From an uncultured Alphaproteobacteria bacterium (GTDB lineage: Bacteria; Pseudomonadota; Alphaproteobacteria; CASFRQ01; SAAU01), in NCBI GenBank assembly GCA_949296785.1, contig CASFRQ010000178.1, positions 1-37,961 on the forward strand: a stretch of 37,961 nt of DNA. Direction: 5' to 3'. The notes under the pieces are model-generated. The model saw only the letters and a list, made by a program, of their open reading frames with translations. It did no database searches and was not told where the DNA came from. Every line of letters begins with the position of its first letter. Position 1 is the stretch's first letter. The translations under genes and the position numbers were made by a program. Of the stretch, positions 1-8,556 are shown in pieces.

Positions 1-2329
1 AACGAACAGAAGACTGAAAAATTTCCGGTAAAGGAGGTTCCTCTTCCGTCGCAGAAAGCTTCTCCGAATCAGCTTTGACGACTTTTTTCACCCCGCTTGA
101 TTCCGGTTTAAAAAGTTCCTCTTTTCTTGTCAAATCCTCCGTTCTGGCGGAAAAACCTGCAAGGCCGTCATTTTTTTGCGCGGACGCCTCCGGCTCATCC
201 TCTTCAGAAATGGTGATAATCGTCTCCGAAGCATCTTCCTCGGCGCTTTCACCACTCGCCGGCTTCCCTCCCCGGCGCAAAGAGAAAAAAGGAGATTCCA
301 TCATAGAATCCGGAATAACGGAGATGCCGCTTTCCTCATCTTTTCTGTCTGATTCCCCGTCTTTTTTCGTTTCCCGGGCAGGAAAGCCGAAAGGAGATTT
401 TTTTTCTTCTTTTTCCTTTACAGGAGGCGTCAGGTTAAAAGAAGGAAGTTCTCGCGAAAAATGTTTATCCGCCTGAGCCGTTTCGTTTCCGGACGACCCG
501 GACCCGACATTTTCAGAAATCACCGGCCGGACTGACGGAGAACCGAATGTTCCCGTTTGCGGCGTTATCCTGTAATAAGAAGGCCCCTTCTCATTATCGC
601 CTTCCCCTTCGGGAGAGTTGATTCCCGTCGCCACAATGGACACTCGGATTTTTCCTGTCAGACTTTCATCACAGCAAGCGCCGAAAATAATATTCGCATC
701 AGGGTCCACCTCATCCCGAATGCGTTCAGCAGCTTCGTCCACCTCCATCAAAGACAAGTCGGCCCCTCCGGAAATATTGATAAGCACCCCTTTTGACCCT
801 TTCATGGAACTGTCATCCAGCAAAGGATTGGCAATCGCTTTTTCCGCAGCGTTCAAAGCGCGGTTTTCGCCTTCGGCCTCCCCGCTGCCCATCATGGCCC
901 GGCCCATTTGACTCATAACCGTGCGAACATCCGCAAAATCAAGGTTAATCAGTCCCGGCGCCAGCATCAAATCTGTAATGCTGCGCACGCCCTGGTACAA
1001 AACATCATCCGCCATTTTAAAAGCCTCGGCAAAAGTCGTACTGGGTTTGGCAATTCTAAACAAATTCTGATTCGGAACAATGATTAAAGTGTCTACATAT
1101 TTGGAAAGTTCCTCAATGCCCCTTTCAGCTGTTTCCATCCGGCGGCGACCTTCAAAATGAAAAGGTTTGGTGACAACGCCGACCGTCAGAATACCCATCT
1201 CCCTTGCCAGTTTCGCAATGACGGGCGCCGCCCCCGTCCCCGTGCCGCCGCCCATGCCGGCCGTAATAAAAAGCATATGCAGATTTTCAAAAGCCTCCTG
1301 CAACTTATCCAAAGATTCTTCCGCCGCCTGCCGGCCAATTTCCGGACGGGCACCCGCCCCCAGTCCCTGTGTCAAAGATGTGCCAAGTTGAATCCTTTCG
1401 TTGGCCAAAGAAGCCATTAGCGCCTGAGCGTCCGTATTAGCCACAATAAAAGAAGAACCGTTCAATTTCGCCCGTATCATATTGTTAATGGCGTTACCGC
1501 CGGCGCCGCCCAAACCCACGACACCGATATTCGGCGTCAACAAAACCTCGGGGGCCGCCCCCGCCAGACCGATGGAAAAACCACTCTCTTCGGCGGCGGT
1601 AATATTTTCCTCTTTGTTTTGGCCGGAAACCGGCGATTGCAAAGCTTCCGTCCCTTCCTTTTTCGTTTCCGTCACAGACGCCTCTTCTCGCATATTTTCC
1701 CTTTCAATCTCATCCTGACAACCCAATTCGCCAAAATCCCGGCGACTGCTTAAACTTTCCCCCTCTTCAAAATTTTTCTCGGGAACAGCCGACTCACCGT
1801 CAAACGAAACTGCTTCTTCTCGTTCCGTTTCTTTCTCGGCGACCGGTTCGCCCTGCAAAGGAAAAATTCCGTACGAAACCGTCCGCGCATCCAAAACGCC
1901 CTCCTCTTTTCCGAAGGCGTCAACAGGTGCTTTTTCCTCCGCGCCCGTATCAAAAGAAACCTCCTGTTCAGAGGAGGCAGTCCTCCCTCCTCCCGATGCT
2001 GAACCTTTTTCCTCATTTCCAGCACGGAAGGGAATCTCTTCTTCTCCTTCTCTCAGTTTTTCATTTTTATCCGATTCATCGGAAAGCTCTTTTCCTTCAT
2101 CAGAATTTTCAGTGACACCGGAAAAAACTTTTGTTTCCGTCCTTTCTTTTTTTCCCCCATCTTCCTGATGAACGATGATACTGTCGGCTGCTTCTTTTTT
2201 CTCCAAAGAATCCTCCCGCCTCTTCATTGTTTTTTCAACGGAGACAAAGGAAGAAAGTTCCTCTTCGGAAGAACGAACCTCCCCTTTTCCGCCGGCAACA
2301 GCCTGTTCTAAAAATTCTGTATCAACCAT
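1..2329 (-). CDS. ftsZ: Cell division protein FtsZ with a long acidic N-terminal extension (3' end outside window)
   Basis: FtsZ is the tubulin-like GTPase that forms the Z ring at midcell. This frame is open from an ATG at 2329 to the left edge, 776 codons, so the C-terminal peptide that binds FtsA is not visible. The GTPase core spans about residues 266-570: PNIGVVGLGGAGGNAINNMI at its start, the tubulin signature GGGTGTG near 360-366, and the T7-loop NLDFADVR. Residues 1 to about 255 are an acidic, low-complexity, Glu/Lys/Ser-rich segment, where most FtsZ proteins have only about 10 residues. After the core, at least 200 more low-complexity residues form a C-terminal linker. The start is supported by GGAAGGA about 8 nt upstream and a 22-nt overlap with the end of ftsA. 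An internal ATG at 1693 (residue 213), preceded by AAAGGGA, is an alternative start for a shorter form. Identity is certain; the start is likely. Confidence 0.95.
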   Translation of the reverse strand, partial: MVDTEFLEQAVAGGKGEVRSSEEELSSFVSVEKTMKRREDSLEKKEAADSIIVHQEDGGKKERTETKVFSGVTENSDEGKELSDESDKNEKLREGEEEIPFRAGNEEKGSASGGGRTASSEQEVSFDTGAEEKAPVDAFGKEEGVLDARTVSYGIFPLQGEPVAEKETEREEAVSFDGESAVPEKNFEEGESLSSRRDFGELGCQDEIERENMREEASVTETKKEGTEALQSPVSGQNKEENITAAEESGFSIGLAGAAPEVLLTPNIGVVGLGGAGGNAINNMIRAKLNGSSFIVANTDAQALMASLANERIQLGTSLTQGLGAGARPEIGRQAAEESLDKLQEAFENLHMLFITAGMGGGTGTGAAPVIAKLAREMGILTVGVVTKPFHFEGRRRMETAERGIEELSKYVDTLIIVPNQNLFRIAKPSTTFAEAFKMADDVLYQGVRSITDLMLAPGLINLDFADVRTVMSQMGRAMMGSGEAEGENRALNAAEKAIANPLLDDSSMKGSKGVLINISGGADLSLMEVDEAAERIRDEVDPDANIIFGACCDESLTGKIRVSIVATGINSPEGEGDNEKGPSYYRITPQTGTFGSPSVRPVISENVGSGSSGNETAQADKHFSRELPSFNLTPPVKEKEEKKSPFGFPARETKKDGESDRKDEESGISVIPDSMMESPFFSLRRGGKPASGESAEEDASETIITISEEDEPEASAQKNDGLAGFSARTEDLTRKEELFKPESSGVKKVVKADSEKLSATEEEPPLPEIFQSSVR

Positions 2330-3561
2330 TGCGCAATCCTTCCAAATACCCCGTGGGGGACTTTTAACTCACTTTTCTTATAAATAGTTTTTTTTGCCTG
2401 TTTGTTCAAGGCATACCTTAAAAGACCGACGCTCGTAGCAAATGCCGGTTCATTCCATCCGGAAGGCAAGCCTCGCACATGGATTGGCCTGGACAACTGC
2501 ACATGCGCCTGTAACGCCGAGGCTGTTTTTTCTCTCAGCCCTTCCAACTGGCTGGCGCCACCCGTCAAAACGACATGTTGCGCCGCAATATGGTATTGGC
2601 TGACCGAAGAAAGGTACATTTGAATTGTTTCAAGCATTTCGTCAACGCGGGATTCTATAATGTCGTTTAAATATGCTTTTGTTGACGGATAAAAAGCATT
2701 ATCCTGCGATTCGCCGACCACGCGGATATTCAAGGTTTCATTTTCGTCTCTCGGAGAACTGAAAGCCGCCCCTTCCAAAGTCTTTAAACGTTCAGCCTCC
2801 GTAAACGAAGTCATCAGTCCCTGCGCGATATCTTTCGTTATCAAATTACCTCCGAGAGGCAAAGTCGCCACCGCGCTCAAAGCGTCATTCAGATATAAAG
2901 CAATGGAAGTCGTATCCGCGCCGATATCAATCAACGCGGCGCCAACCTTTCTCTCTTCCGTCGTCAGGCACGCCAAAGCCGACGCATAAGGAGTCGCCAC
3001 TTTATAATCTATCCCCAGCCGGCATTTGTTCAAGACCGTTTCCAAATTTTTCATATGACTGACGGGTAAACAGATAAAATGCAGCTTCACGCCCAGGATT
3101 TTTCCGTACAGACCGCGAGGATCTTCTATTCCTTCCTGATCATCCACAATATAGTACAAAGGCATTTGCAGAATAATCTCCTGATCGGCCAAATCCACTT
3201 GCTTTAATGTTTGGTCAACCAGTCTCTTCACATCAGAGGAAGTAACGGGATGGTCGTCTTCTATTTCAATTTCCGACTGAATAATCTTTGAAACCAGCTT
3301 TGAAGAAGACACATTTACAATAACGGAGGAAACATGCAACTGCGCTTCCTTCTCCGCTTTTAAAACAGCGGATTGAATACATTGAGCGGCGGCCTCAACA
3401 TCCGTAATCATGCCTTTTTTTATTCCCTGCGCCTGTTGATACCCCACGCCCAAGACATCAATCTGTCCTTCCATAGGCACGGATTGCGCTATCAGGCAGA
3501 CAACCTTGCTGGAACCAATATCCAACGCGCAGATATAGCCTTTTTTCCCAACCTTAGGCAT
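2308..3561 (-). CDS. ftsA: Cell division protein FtsA
   Basis: FtsA is the actin-like ATPase that tethers FtsZ to the inner membrane and recruits later divisome proteins. Visible motifs are the phosphate-1 loop ALDIGSSKVVCLIA near the N-terminus, the phosphate-2 region AALIDIGADTTSIALYL, and the adenosine motif VVLTGGASQLEGL. The last residues, GVFGRIAQWLIQNF, fit the amphipathic membrane-targeting helix. Length (417 aa) is normal. I chose the ATG at 3561, not the TTG 12 nt upstream, because GGAGAG sits just before it and it gives an 8-nt overlap with the ftsQ stop, like other junctions in this operon. The gene's end overlaps the ftsZ start by 22 nt, so the two are probably translationally coupled. 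Confidence 0.96.
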   Translation of the reverse strand: MPKVGKKGYICALDIGSSKVVCLIAQSVPMEGQIDVLGVGYQQAQGIKKGMITDVEAAAQCIQSAVLKAEKEAQLHVSSVIVNVSSSKLVSKIIQSEIEIEDDHPVTSSDVKRLVDQTLKQVDLADQEIILQMPLYYIVDDQEGIEDPRGLYGKILGVKLHFICLPVSHMKNLETVLNKCRLGIDYKVATPYASALACLTTEERKVGAALIDIGADTTSIALYLNDALSAVATLPLGGNLITKDIAQGLMTSFTEAERLKTLEGAAFSSPRDENETLNIRVVGESQDNAFYPSTKAYLNDIIESRVDEMLETIQMYLSSVSQYHIAAQHVVLTGGASQLEGLREKTASALQAHVQLSRPIHVRGLPSGWNEPAFATSVGLLRYALNKQAKKTIYKKSELKVPHGVFGRIAQWLIQNF

Positions 3562-4468
3562 CCCTCTCTCCAAACAGTTCTTCCGGTGTCAAAGTTTCCT
3601 GTGCTTTTACTTCGGCTGAGTCTTTATTCCCCTGTCCGGCGGATGACCCGGCCTCCCCTTCCTTTGCTTTAACAATCAGCCTGTCATCCATCCTGAGATC
3701 TATATGTTCCAGGTTCCTGTCCAAAAGGCGGTATGTTTTTTCCAACTTTTCAAGGCGTTCCAACGCCTCTTTTTCCCCTTCTTCCGGCAGTTTGATAACC
3801 AGAGGATCTTCCAACGAATCCAGCCACAAATCCCACCGACGGCCGGAAATACGGCGCAAAGAACGCACGCGTTCATACAGGTCGGGATGCTCTTCCAAAA
3901 CGCGTATCAGCTCCGGCGCCAAAGAATCGGCGCCGTCCCCTACGACAATTATCAAAGATTCCAGCCCTTTCGCACTGGTTTCTATTAAGTTCCCCTCCGT
4001 ATCCAAAGGATAATGCACTCCTTGGGACTGATATAAGGCAATAGGTGTTTTCTCCTCCATTTTAACATATAAGATATGGGGAAGGTGCCTTTCAACCTGA
4101 ACCGACTTCACCCAAGGCAGCAATTCTATCCTTTGTTTTATTTCCTCCAAATCCAAAGCCATAATCGGCATTCCCCTGCGCACATTAAGCGCCAGAGACA
4201 TATCTTTCAAAGAAGTACGGACACGCCCTTCAATAAAAACCTCCTTCAAAGAAAAACCCGCTTCGCTTGAAGCGACTTTTGCCTTCATTTTCATATTTTC
4301 AATTTGGTTTGAAACAAAACCGCTTTTTACCCCCCATACCACAACAGCGAAAAAACAGGTCAACAGGATAAAAAGAACCAATGCGGAAAATCTTTTCACC
4401 CATGATTTAATCCTGTCCCACTTGCCGGTAGGAGATTTTTTAAAAAAAACATCCGACTGTCTGCTCAT
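3554..4468 (-). CDS. ftsQ: Cell division protein FtsQ
   Basis: FtsQ is a bitopic inner-membrane divisome protein that links early and late division proteins through FtsB and FtsL. The 304-residue product has a basic cytoplasmic N-terminus, one transmembrane helix (ALVLFILLTCFFAVVVWGV, about residues 30-48), then a POTRA domain with VFIEGRVRTS and the LPWVKSVQVERHLPHILYV pattern. The FtsQ beta domain follows. The C-terminal tail after about residue 275 is Glu-, Ala- and Gly-rich and looks disordered. It overlaps ftsA by 8 nt. murB lies 39 nt upstream with no ddl between them, unlike many alphaproteobacterial clusters. Confidence 0.93.
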   Translation of the reverse strand: MSRQSDVFFKKSPTGKWDRIKSWVKRFSALVLFILLTCFFAVVVWGVKSGFVSNQIENMKMKAKVASSEAGFSLKEVFIEGRVRTSLKDMSLALNVRRGMPIMALDLEEIKQRIELLPWVKSVQVERHLPHILYVKMEEKTPIALYQSQGVHYPLDTEGNLIETSAKGLESLIIVVGDGADSLAPELIRVLEEHPDLYERVRSLRRISGRRWDLWLDSLEDPLVIKLPEEGEKEALERLEKLEKTYRLLDRNLEHIDLRMDDRLIVKAKEGEAGSSAGQGNKDSAEVKAQETLTPEELFGERDA

Positions 4469-4507
4469 CTGCCTTTTACCTTGATTTTTTTAGTTCACAC
4501 AACCGGT

Positions 4508-5443
4508 CTAAGATCTCAAAAGAGGAATGCCGATGCGTTGCACCTCCCATTCCAAAGGAATACCGCTGTCCTCCAAAACTTTTTTACGGATTTCCTCTCC
4601 CAAAGTTTCCACATCCCCCGCCGTTGCTTTTCCCGTGTTCACAAGGAAATTGCAATGCTTTTGAGAAACTTCGGCACCGCCTACTTTCATACCGCGGCAA
4701 CCCGCTTTATCTATCAACCTCCACGCCTGTAACCCCTCTGGATTTTTAAAAGTGGAACCACAGGTTTTTACGCCGACAGGCTGGCTTTTTTCCCTCATTT
4801 CCTTATATCCGGCCATCGTCGCCGCGATATCTTCGGCGTTTTTCGGCGTCCCTTTAAAAGTCGCGCCGACAAAAATCCAATTGGAAGGCAATAAATTTTG
4901 CCTATATTGGAAAAATTCCGCATCCATAGGAATGGTTTTAATCTCCCCCTTCTGATTAATTAAACGGATAGAAATCAAAATATCCTTTATTTCCGAACCA
5001 TGAGCGCCGGCGTTCATCCTCAAAGCGCCGCCGACGCTTCCCGGAATGCCACACAAAAACTCAAATCCGGACAAACCGTTTTTCTGTGCTGTTTTGGCCA
5101 GCTCCATCACTAAAAGAGAAGCGCCGCACTCTATCGTATGGTCCTCGTTAACCTTACAATAAGAAAAATTTTTTCCCAAATGGATAACCAACCCCGGAAC
5201 GCCGCCATCCCGAACAATCACATTGGATCCGGCCCCCAAAAGCGTTGTCGGAATATTCAAATGGTGAGAAACCAAAAGAGCTAAATCTTCCTCATCTGCC
5301 GGTTCAAACAAAACCTCGGCGGGCCCGCCGACATTCATCCATGTCATTTTCGCCAGAGGAGCGTTTTCCGTCAACTTTCCACGCAAAGGAGGAAGCCTGT
5401 CCAATAAAAAAGAACGTTTGCGAGGTTTAAATAAATGAAACAT
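4508..5443 (-). CDS. murB: UDP-N-acetylenolpyruvoylglucosamine reductase MurB
   Basis: MurB is the FAD- and NADPH-dependent cytoplasmic reductase that turns UDP-GlcNAc-enolpyruvate into UDP-MurNAc, the second committed step of peptidoglycan synthesis. The FAD-binding motifs NVGGPAEVLFEP and LLGAGSNVIVRDGG, the loop GIPGSVGGALRMNAGAHG, and CGSTFKNP, holding the presumed catalytic Ser, are all visible. The C-terminus carries AEVSQKHCNFLVNTGKATA, typical of the family. Length (311 aa) is normal. AAAGG lies just upstream of the ATG at 5443. A 490-bp stretch without an obvious gene separates it from murC, the largest break in this operon. Confidence 0.96.
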   Translation of the reverse strand: MFHLFKPRKRSFLLDRLPPLRGKLTENAPLAKMTWMNVGGPAEVLFEPADEEDLALLVSHHLNIPTTLLGAGSNVIVRDGGVPGLVIHLGKNFSYCKVNEDHTIECGASLLVMELAKTAQKNGLSGFEFLCGIPGSVGGALRMNAGAHGSEIKDILISIRLINQKGEIKTIPMDAEFFQYRQNLLPSNWIFVGATFKGTPKNAEDIAATMAGYKEMREKSQPVGVKTCGSTFKNPEGLQAWRLIDKAGCRGMKVGGAEVSQKHCNFLVNTGKATAGDVETLGEEIRKKVLEDSGIPLEWEVQRIGIPLLRS

Positions 5444-5725
5444 TTTACCTTTTCCTTTTTTCTATGCCTTTAATAACCAATATCCCCATTTGACCGCTGT
5501 CCTTTCCCAAATCGGGCGCGCTTTATTTTTTTAACCGGAAAAACGGCGGGCTGAAACAGACTTTTATTTTTCACCCGATTCTAAACGTTTTTCCTTCAGC
5601 AGTAAAAACCATCTTCCGTCATCGTAACAAAGCCCTGATATGTCCTTTTCAACTAAAAAAACTTTTCAAAGACCCATTTTGTATTTCATTCAACCTCATC
5701 CCGGCAGACAATTTTTTTATTCACA

Positions 5726-5815
5726 TCAGACAAAAATTTTTCTTTGCAAAAACTCTTGTTCCAAATAGGCGGCCCTTTTCCTCTCGTATCCCCTGAACGA
5801 AACAGTTTTTTTCAT
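5726..5815 (-). CDS. Possible 29-residue small ORF between murC and murB
   Basis: An ATG at 5815 opens 29 codons ending at 5726, preceded by GGAGAGGCAGGTA. The peptide starts MKKTVSFRGYERKR and is basic, with no hydrophobic helix. No family is recognised. Only the ribosome binding site and its place in a gap of a conserved operon argue for it. Confidence 0.2.
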   Translation of the reverse strand: MKKTVSFRGYERKRAAYLEQEFLQRKIFV

Positions 5816-5832
5816 TACCTGCCTCTCCAGCT

Positions 5833-5910
5833 TTAACCTTTTACTTTCCGGTCTGACCGCCCGGCAGATTCCCCGTCTGCAAAATTTCCGCCGCCAGAGA
5901 CGCATTCCAT
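5833..5910 (-). CDS. Possible 25-residue small ORF after murC
   Basis: An ATG at 5910 begins 25 codons ending in TAA at 5833, just downstream of the murC stop. AGAGGGG lies about 6 nt upstream of the ATG. The peptide begins MECVSGGG and is hydrophilic with no membrane segment. The ribosome binding site is the main support; it may be a chance frame. Confidence 0.2.
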   Translation of the reverse strand: MECVSGGGNFADGESAGRSDRKVKG

Positions 5911-5933
5911 TTTTGTCCCCTCTTACCAAAAAA

Positions 5934-7340
5934 CTAAATTTCCAATACCAAATTATGAGCGTAAACCGTAATGGACCCCGCTCCCATGCAAACAACCAAA
6001 TCACCGGGGTTCACCCGTTTTTTCACTTCCGAGGCCAACCCGTCCCAGCCGGAAAGACAGACAACATCCTTTTTCTTTTCCGCCTTCAGGATATTTTCGG
6101 CGATAGTCTCTTTTGAAACACCGAAAATAGGGTCCTCCCCCGCCGAATAAATATCGGTAATAATAACACTGTCCGCCTGTTTAAAACAAGTCGCAAATTC
6201 GTTCATTAAGTTATACACCCGTGTATAACGATGCGGCTGGAAAACAGCGATAACTTTTCCTTTAGCGATATTTTTAGCCGCACTGAGAACAGAGCGAATT
6301 TCCGTCGGATGGTGAGCGTAATCATCATAAACCGACACGCCGCCTTTTTCTCCAACTTTTGTAAAGCGCCTTTGTACGCCGGCAAAATCCGCCAACCCTT
6401 TCTTAATTTTTTCCGCCGGAATTCCCAAGTACAATCCCATACCCAAAGCGGCCAAAGAATTCAAAACATTGTGAGGCCCCACGACCTGCAAATGGATATC
6501 TTGTATTTTTTCAGGTTTTTCGGATCCCTTTTTCATGTACAAAACATCAAAAAATTGCATGCCGTCTTTTGTCTTCAGGTTAACGGCGCGCAAGTCAGTT
6601 CCCTCCTCAAACCCGTAAGTCGTTATTTGAGGAAACTTTTCTCCTTTGAATTTTTCCGCCAACTTTTTTACTTGAGGATGATCAGCGCACAAGCACGCCA
6701 TACCGTAAAAAGGAATCTTCGTCAAAAATCTTTCAAACGCTTTCAATAGATTTTCAAAATCGCCGTAATGATCCAAATGCTCAGGATCTATGTTTGTAAT
6801 GACGATATTATCTGACGGCATTTTTAAAAAAGTACCGTCCGATTCATCCGCTTCCGCCACCAACCATTTTCCGACACCCGTTTTCATGTTGGCGCCAATC
6901 TGATTCAAAATACCGCCGATAATCAGATTCGGATCTGCGCCTGCCGCTTGAAGAACGGAATAAATCATCCCTGTCGTCGTCGTTTTTCCATGTGTTCCCG
7001 CAACGGAAATACAGGCGTACCTTTTCATGATTTCGGAAAGCATCTCTCCCCTTGTAAAAACAGGCAAACCCTGCGCTTTAGCGTACGCCAGCTCTTCGTT
7101 GTTTTCCCGAACGGCCGATGTGTAAACTACCACCCGCGCGTTTCGGACATGCTCCTTTCGGCAACCGATAAAAACAGGAATTCCCTTGCGTCGCAAGTTT
7201 TCCAAAACAGGCCTGTCCGACAAATCCGACCCCTGAACGGTAAAACCGTTGTCATGCATGAATTCGGCCAGTCCGCTCATACCTATCCCGCCAAGCCCTA
7301 TAAAATGAACAACGCCGAAATGTTCTCCTAAGCTAAGCAT
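5934..7340 (-). CDS. murC: UDP-N-acetylmuramate--L-alanine ligase MurC
   Basis: MurC adds L-alanine to UDP-MurNAc in the cytoplasm, using ATP. All hallmark Mur-ligase residues are present: the UDP-binding glycine loop FIGLGGIGMSGLAEFM at the N-terminus, P-loop GTHGKTTTT, EADESDG, NIDPEHLDHYGDF with the invariant His, HNVLNSLAALG with both Asn residues, and YDDYAHHPTEI with the Asp. At 468 aa the length is normal. The start codon overlaps the end of murG by 8 nt. It is a useful local contrast to the MurF half of the nearby fusion, where these same motifs are lost. Confidence 0.97.
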   Translation of the reverse strand: MLSLGEHFGVVHFIGLGGIGMSGLAEFMHDNGFTVQGSDLSDRPVLENLRRKGIPVFIGCRKEHVRNARVVVYTSAVRENNEELAYAKAQGLPVFTRGEMLSEIMKRYACISVAGTHGKTTTTGMIYSVLQAAGADPNLIIGGILNQIGANMKTGVGKWLVAEADESDGTFLKMPSDNIVITNIDPEHLDHYGDFENLLKAFERFLTKIPFYGMACLCADHPQVKKLAEKFKGEKFPQITTYGFEEGTDLRAVNLKTKDGMQFFDVLYMKKGSEKPEKIQDIHLQVVGPHNVLNSLAALGMGLYLGIPAEKIKKGLADFAGVQRRFTKVGEKGGVSVYDDYAHHPTEIRSVLSAAKNIAKGKVIAVFQPHRYTRVYNLMNEFATCFKQADSVIITDIYSAGEDPIFGVSKETIAENILKAEKKKDVVCLSGWDGLASEVKKRVNPGDLVVCMGAGSITVYAHNLVLEI

Positions 7341-8556
7341 TCGGTGCCTCCTGTCCTTTATTCTCTTTGCCGAAAGCGCCTTGTTTAATAATTTTCTCAG
7401 CCGCTTGCGCTGTTTTTAAAGCTGCTTGCGTGTTCTTATGCGCCAGGGCGCAAGCACTCGCTTTTTCCAAAAGAACGGGATTTTCAATCAGTTCCTTTAT
7501 TCTGGATCGGAAACTCTCCTCCGTCAGTTCCGCCTCCGTCATCATCCAACCGGCACCTGTTTCCGTAAAGAAATAAGCATTCTTCACCTGATGATTATCT
7601 GCCGAAGTCGGTAAAGGAATTAAAATCGCCGGTCGGCCGAACGCAAACAATTCCGTAATTGTGGAAGCACCGGAACGCCCGACAACCAGATGAGCTTTTG
7701 CCATCAATTCCGGCATATTGGAAAAGAAAGGCGCCAAAACCACCTCAAAAAAACCGCCCGTTTCATACACGCCGCGCACCTGTTCCAGATTTTCGGCGCG
7801 CACCTGTTGCGTAATTCTTATTTTTTTCTTTAATTCAGAAGGCAACCCTTTCAAAGCTTTCGGTAAAAACTCGCCGAAAAAACGAGCCCCCTGCGACCCA
7901 CCGAAAACCAACAAGTCAAAGATACCCTCCTCCCTTTTGGGATACGGCGCTGGCAGATGTTTCAAAACCACAGGACGCACCGGCATGCCAACATGCATAG
8001 ATCTGACGCCTTCCGGAATCCTCTCCGTTTTTTCAAAAGCAGTCGCGACCAAAGCCGCCCTTTTTGCAAGCAACCTGTTTGCTCTGCCCAACACAGCATT
8101 TTGTTCATGCAGCATCACCGGGATTCTCAAAATTTCCGCAGCGATGCCCGTCGGAACGGATGCATAACCGCCAAACCCCATTACCAAAGACGGTTTCAGG
8201 CGACAAAGCAACCATAACGCCTGCATCACGCCGATGCCCAATTTAAAAGCGGCGACAACTTTTGAAAAAAAGTTCTTTCCCGTAACGGATTCCGCCATCA
8301 AACGGTAAATTTTCATCCCGCTTAAAGAACCCGTAAACTCCTTCCCGCGGCGGTCCGTCATAAAAACCAGACGAAACCCTTTTTTCTGCAATTCCACCAT
8401 CGTTGTTTCGGCCGGGAAAATATGCCCGCCGGAACCACCTGTCGTTATCACGACAAGAGGAACCTTTTTCTCTTTTTTCCTTGCCGTGGACAAAGGCTCT
8501 TCCTTTTCTTCTTTCCGGTCGGCGCCTGTTTTTTCATTCAACAACGATTGTGTCAT
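7333..8556 (-). CDS. murG: Undecaprenyl-PP-MurNAc-pentapeptide GlcNAc transferase MurG
   Basis: MurG is the peripheral inner-membrane GT28 glycosyltransferase that adds GlcNAc to lipid I to make lipid II. The N-terminal motif TTGGSGGHIFPA, the conserved loop LHEQNAVLGRANRLLA, LLVFGGSQGARFF, and the UDP-GlcNAc pocket VVGRSGASTITELFAFGRPAILIPLP are all visible. The catalytic domain starts near residue 33; before it is a charged Lys/Glu-rich tail, an extra not usual in MurG (407 aa against about 355-370). Its ATG overlaps the ftsW stop as ATGA, and its end overlaps the murC start by 8 nt. Confidence 0.96.
   Translation of the reverse strand: MTQSLLNEKTGADRKEEKEEPLSTARKKEKKVPLVVITTGGSGGHIFPAETTMVELQKKGFRLVFMTDRRGKEFTGSLSGMKIYRLMAESVTGKNFFSKVVAAFKLGIGVMQALWLLCRLKPSLVMGFGGYASVPTGIAAEILRIPVMLHEQNAVLGRANRLLAKRAALVATAFEKTERIPEGVRSMHVGMPVRPVVLKHLPAPYPKREEGIFDLLVFGGSQGARFFGEFLPKALKGLPSELKKKIRITQQVRAENLEQVRGVYETGGFFEVVLAPFFSNMPELMAKAHLVVGRSGASTITELFAFGRPAILIPLPTSADNHQVKNAYFFTETGAGWMMTEAELTEESFRSRIKELIENPVLLEKASACALAHKNTQAALKTAQAAEKIIKQGAFGKENKGQEAPNA

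Larger units (their letters stand above)
5444..5933. other. 490-bp gap inside the dcw operon
   Basis: This is the only large gap in the minus-strand operon. No long open frame or known RNA is recognisable. The half next to murC holds two very short minus-strand frames with plausible ribosome binding sites, listed separately. The half next to murB (about 5,444-5,725) shows nothing I can support: no clear rho-independent terminator and no convincing promoter. It could hold an internal promoter for murB-ftsQ-ftsA-ftsZ or be the scar of a lost gene. Confidence 0.6.

Noticed and set aside
1..1693. FtsZ starting at the internal ATG 1693
   Set aside because: The upstream start has a better ribosome binding site and couples to ftsA, and the frame stays open with biased composition for over 200 codons. 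Kept as an alternative in the ftsZ entry.
5726..6004. 92-codon minus-strand frame across the murC end
   Set aside because: Most of its N-terminal part overlaps murC in another frame; only the last 29 codons have their own start and ribosome binding site, and these are listed separately as doubtful.
6231..6749. 172-codon plus-strand frame opposite murC
   Set aside because: Antisense shadow; the murC frame carries all family motifs.
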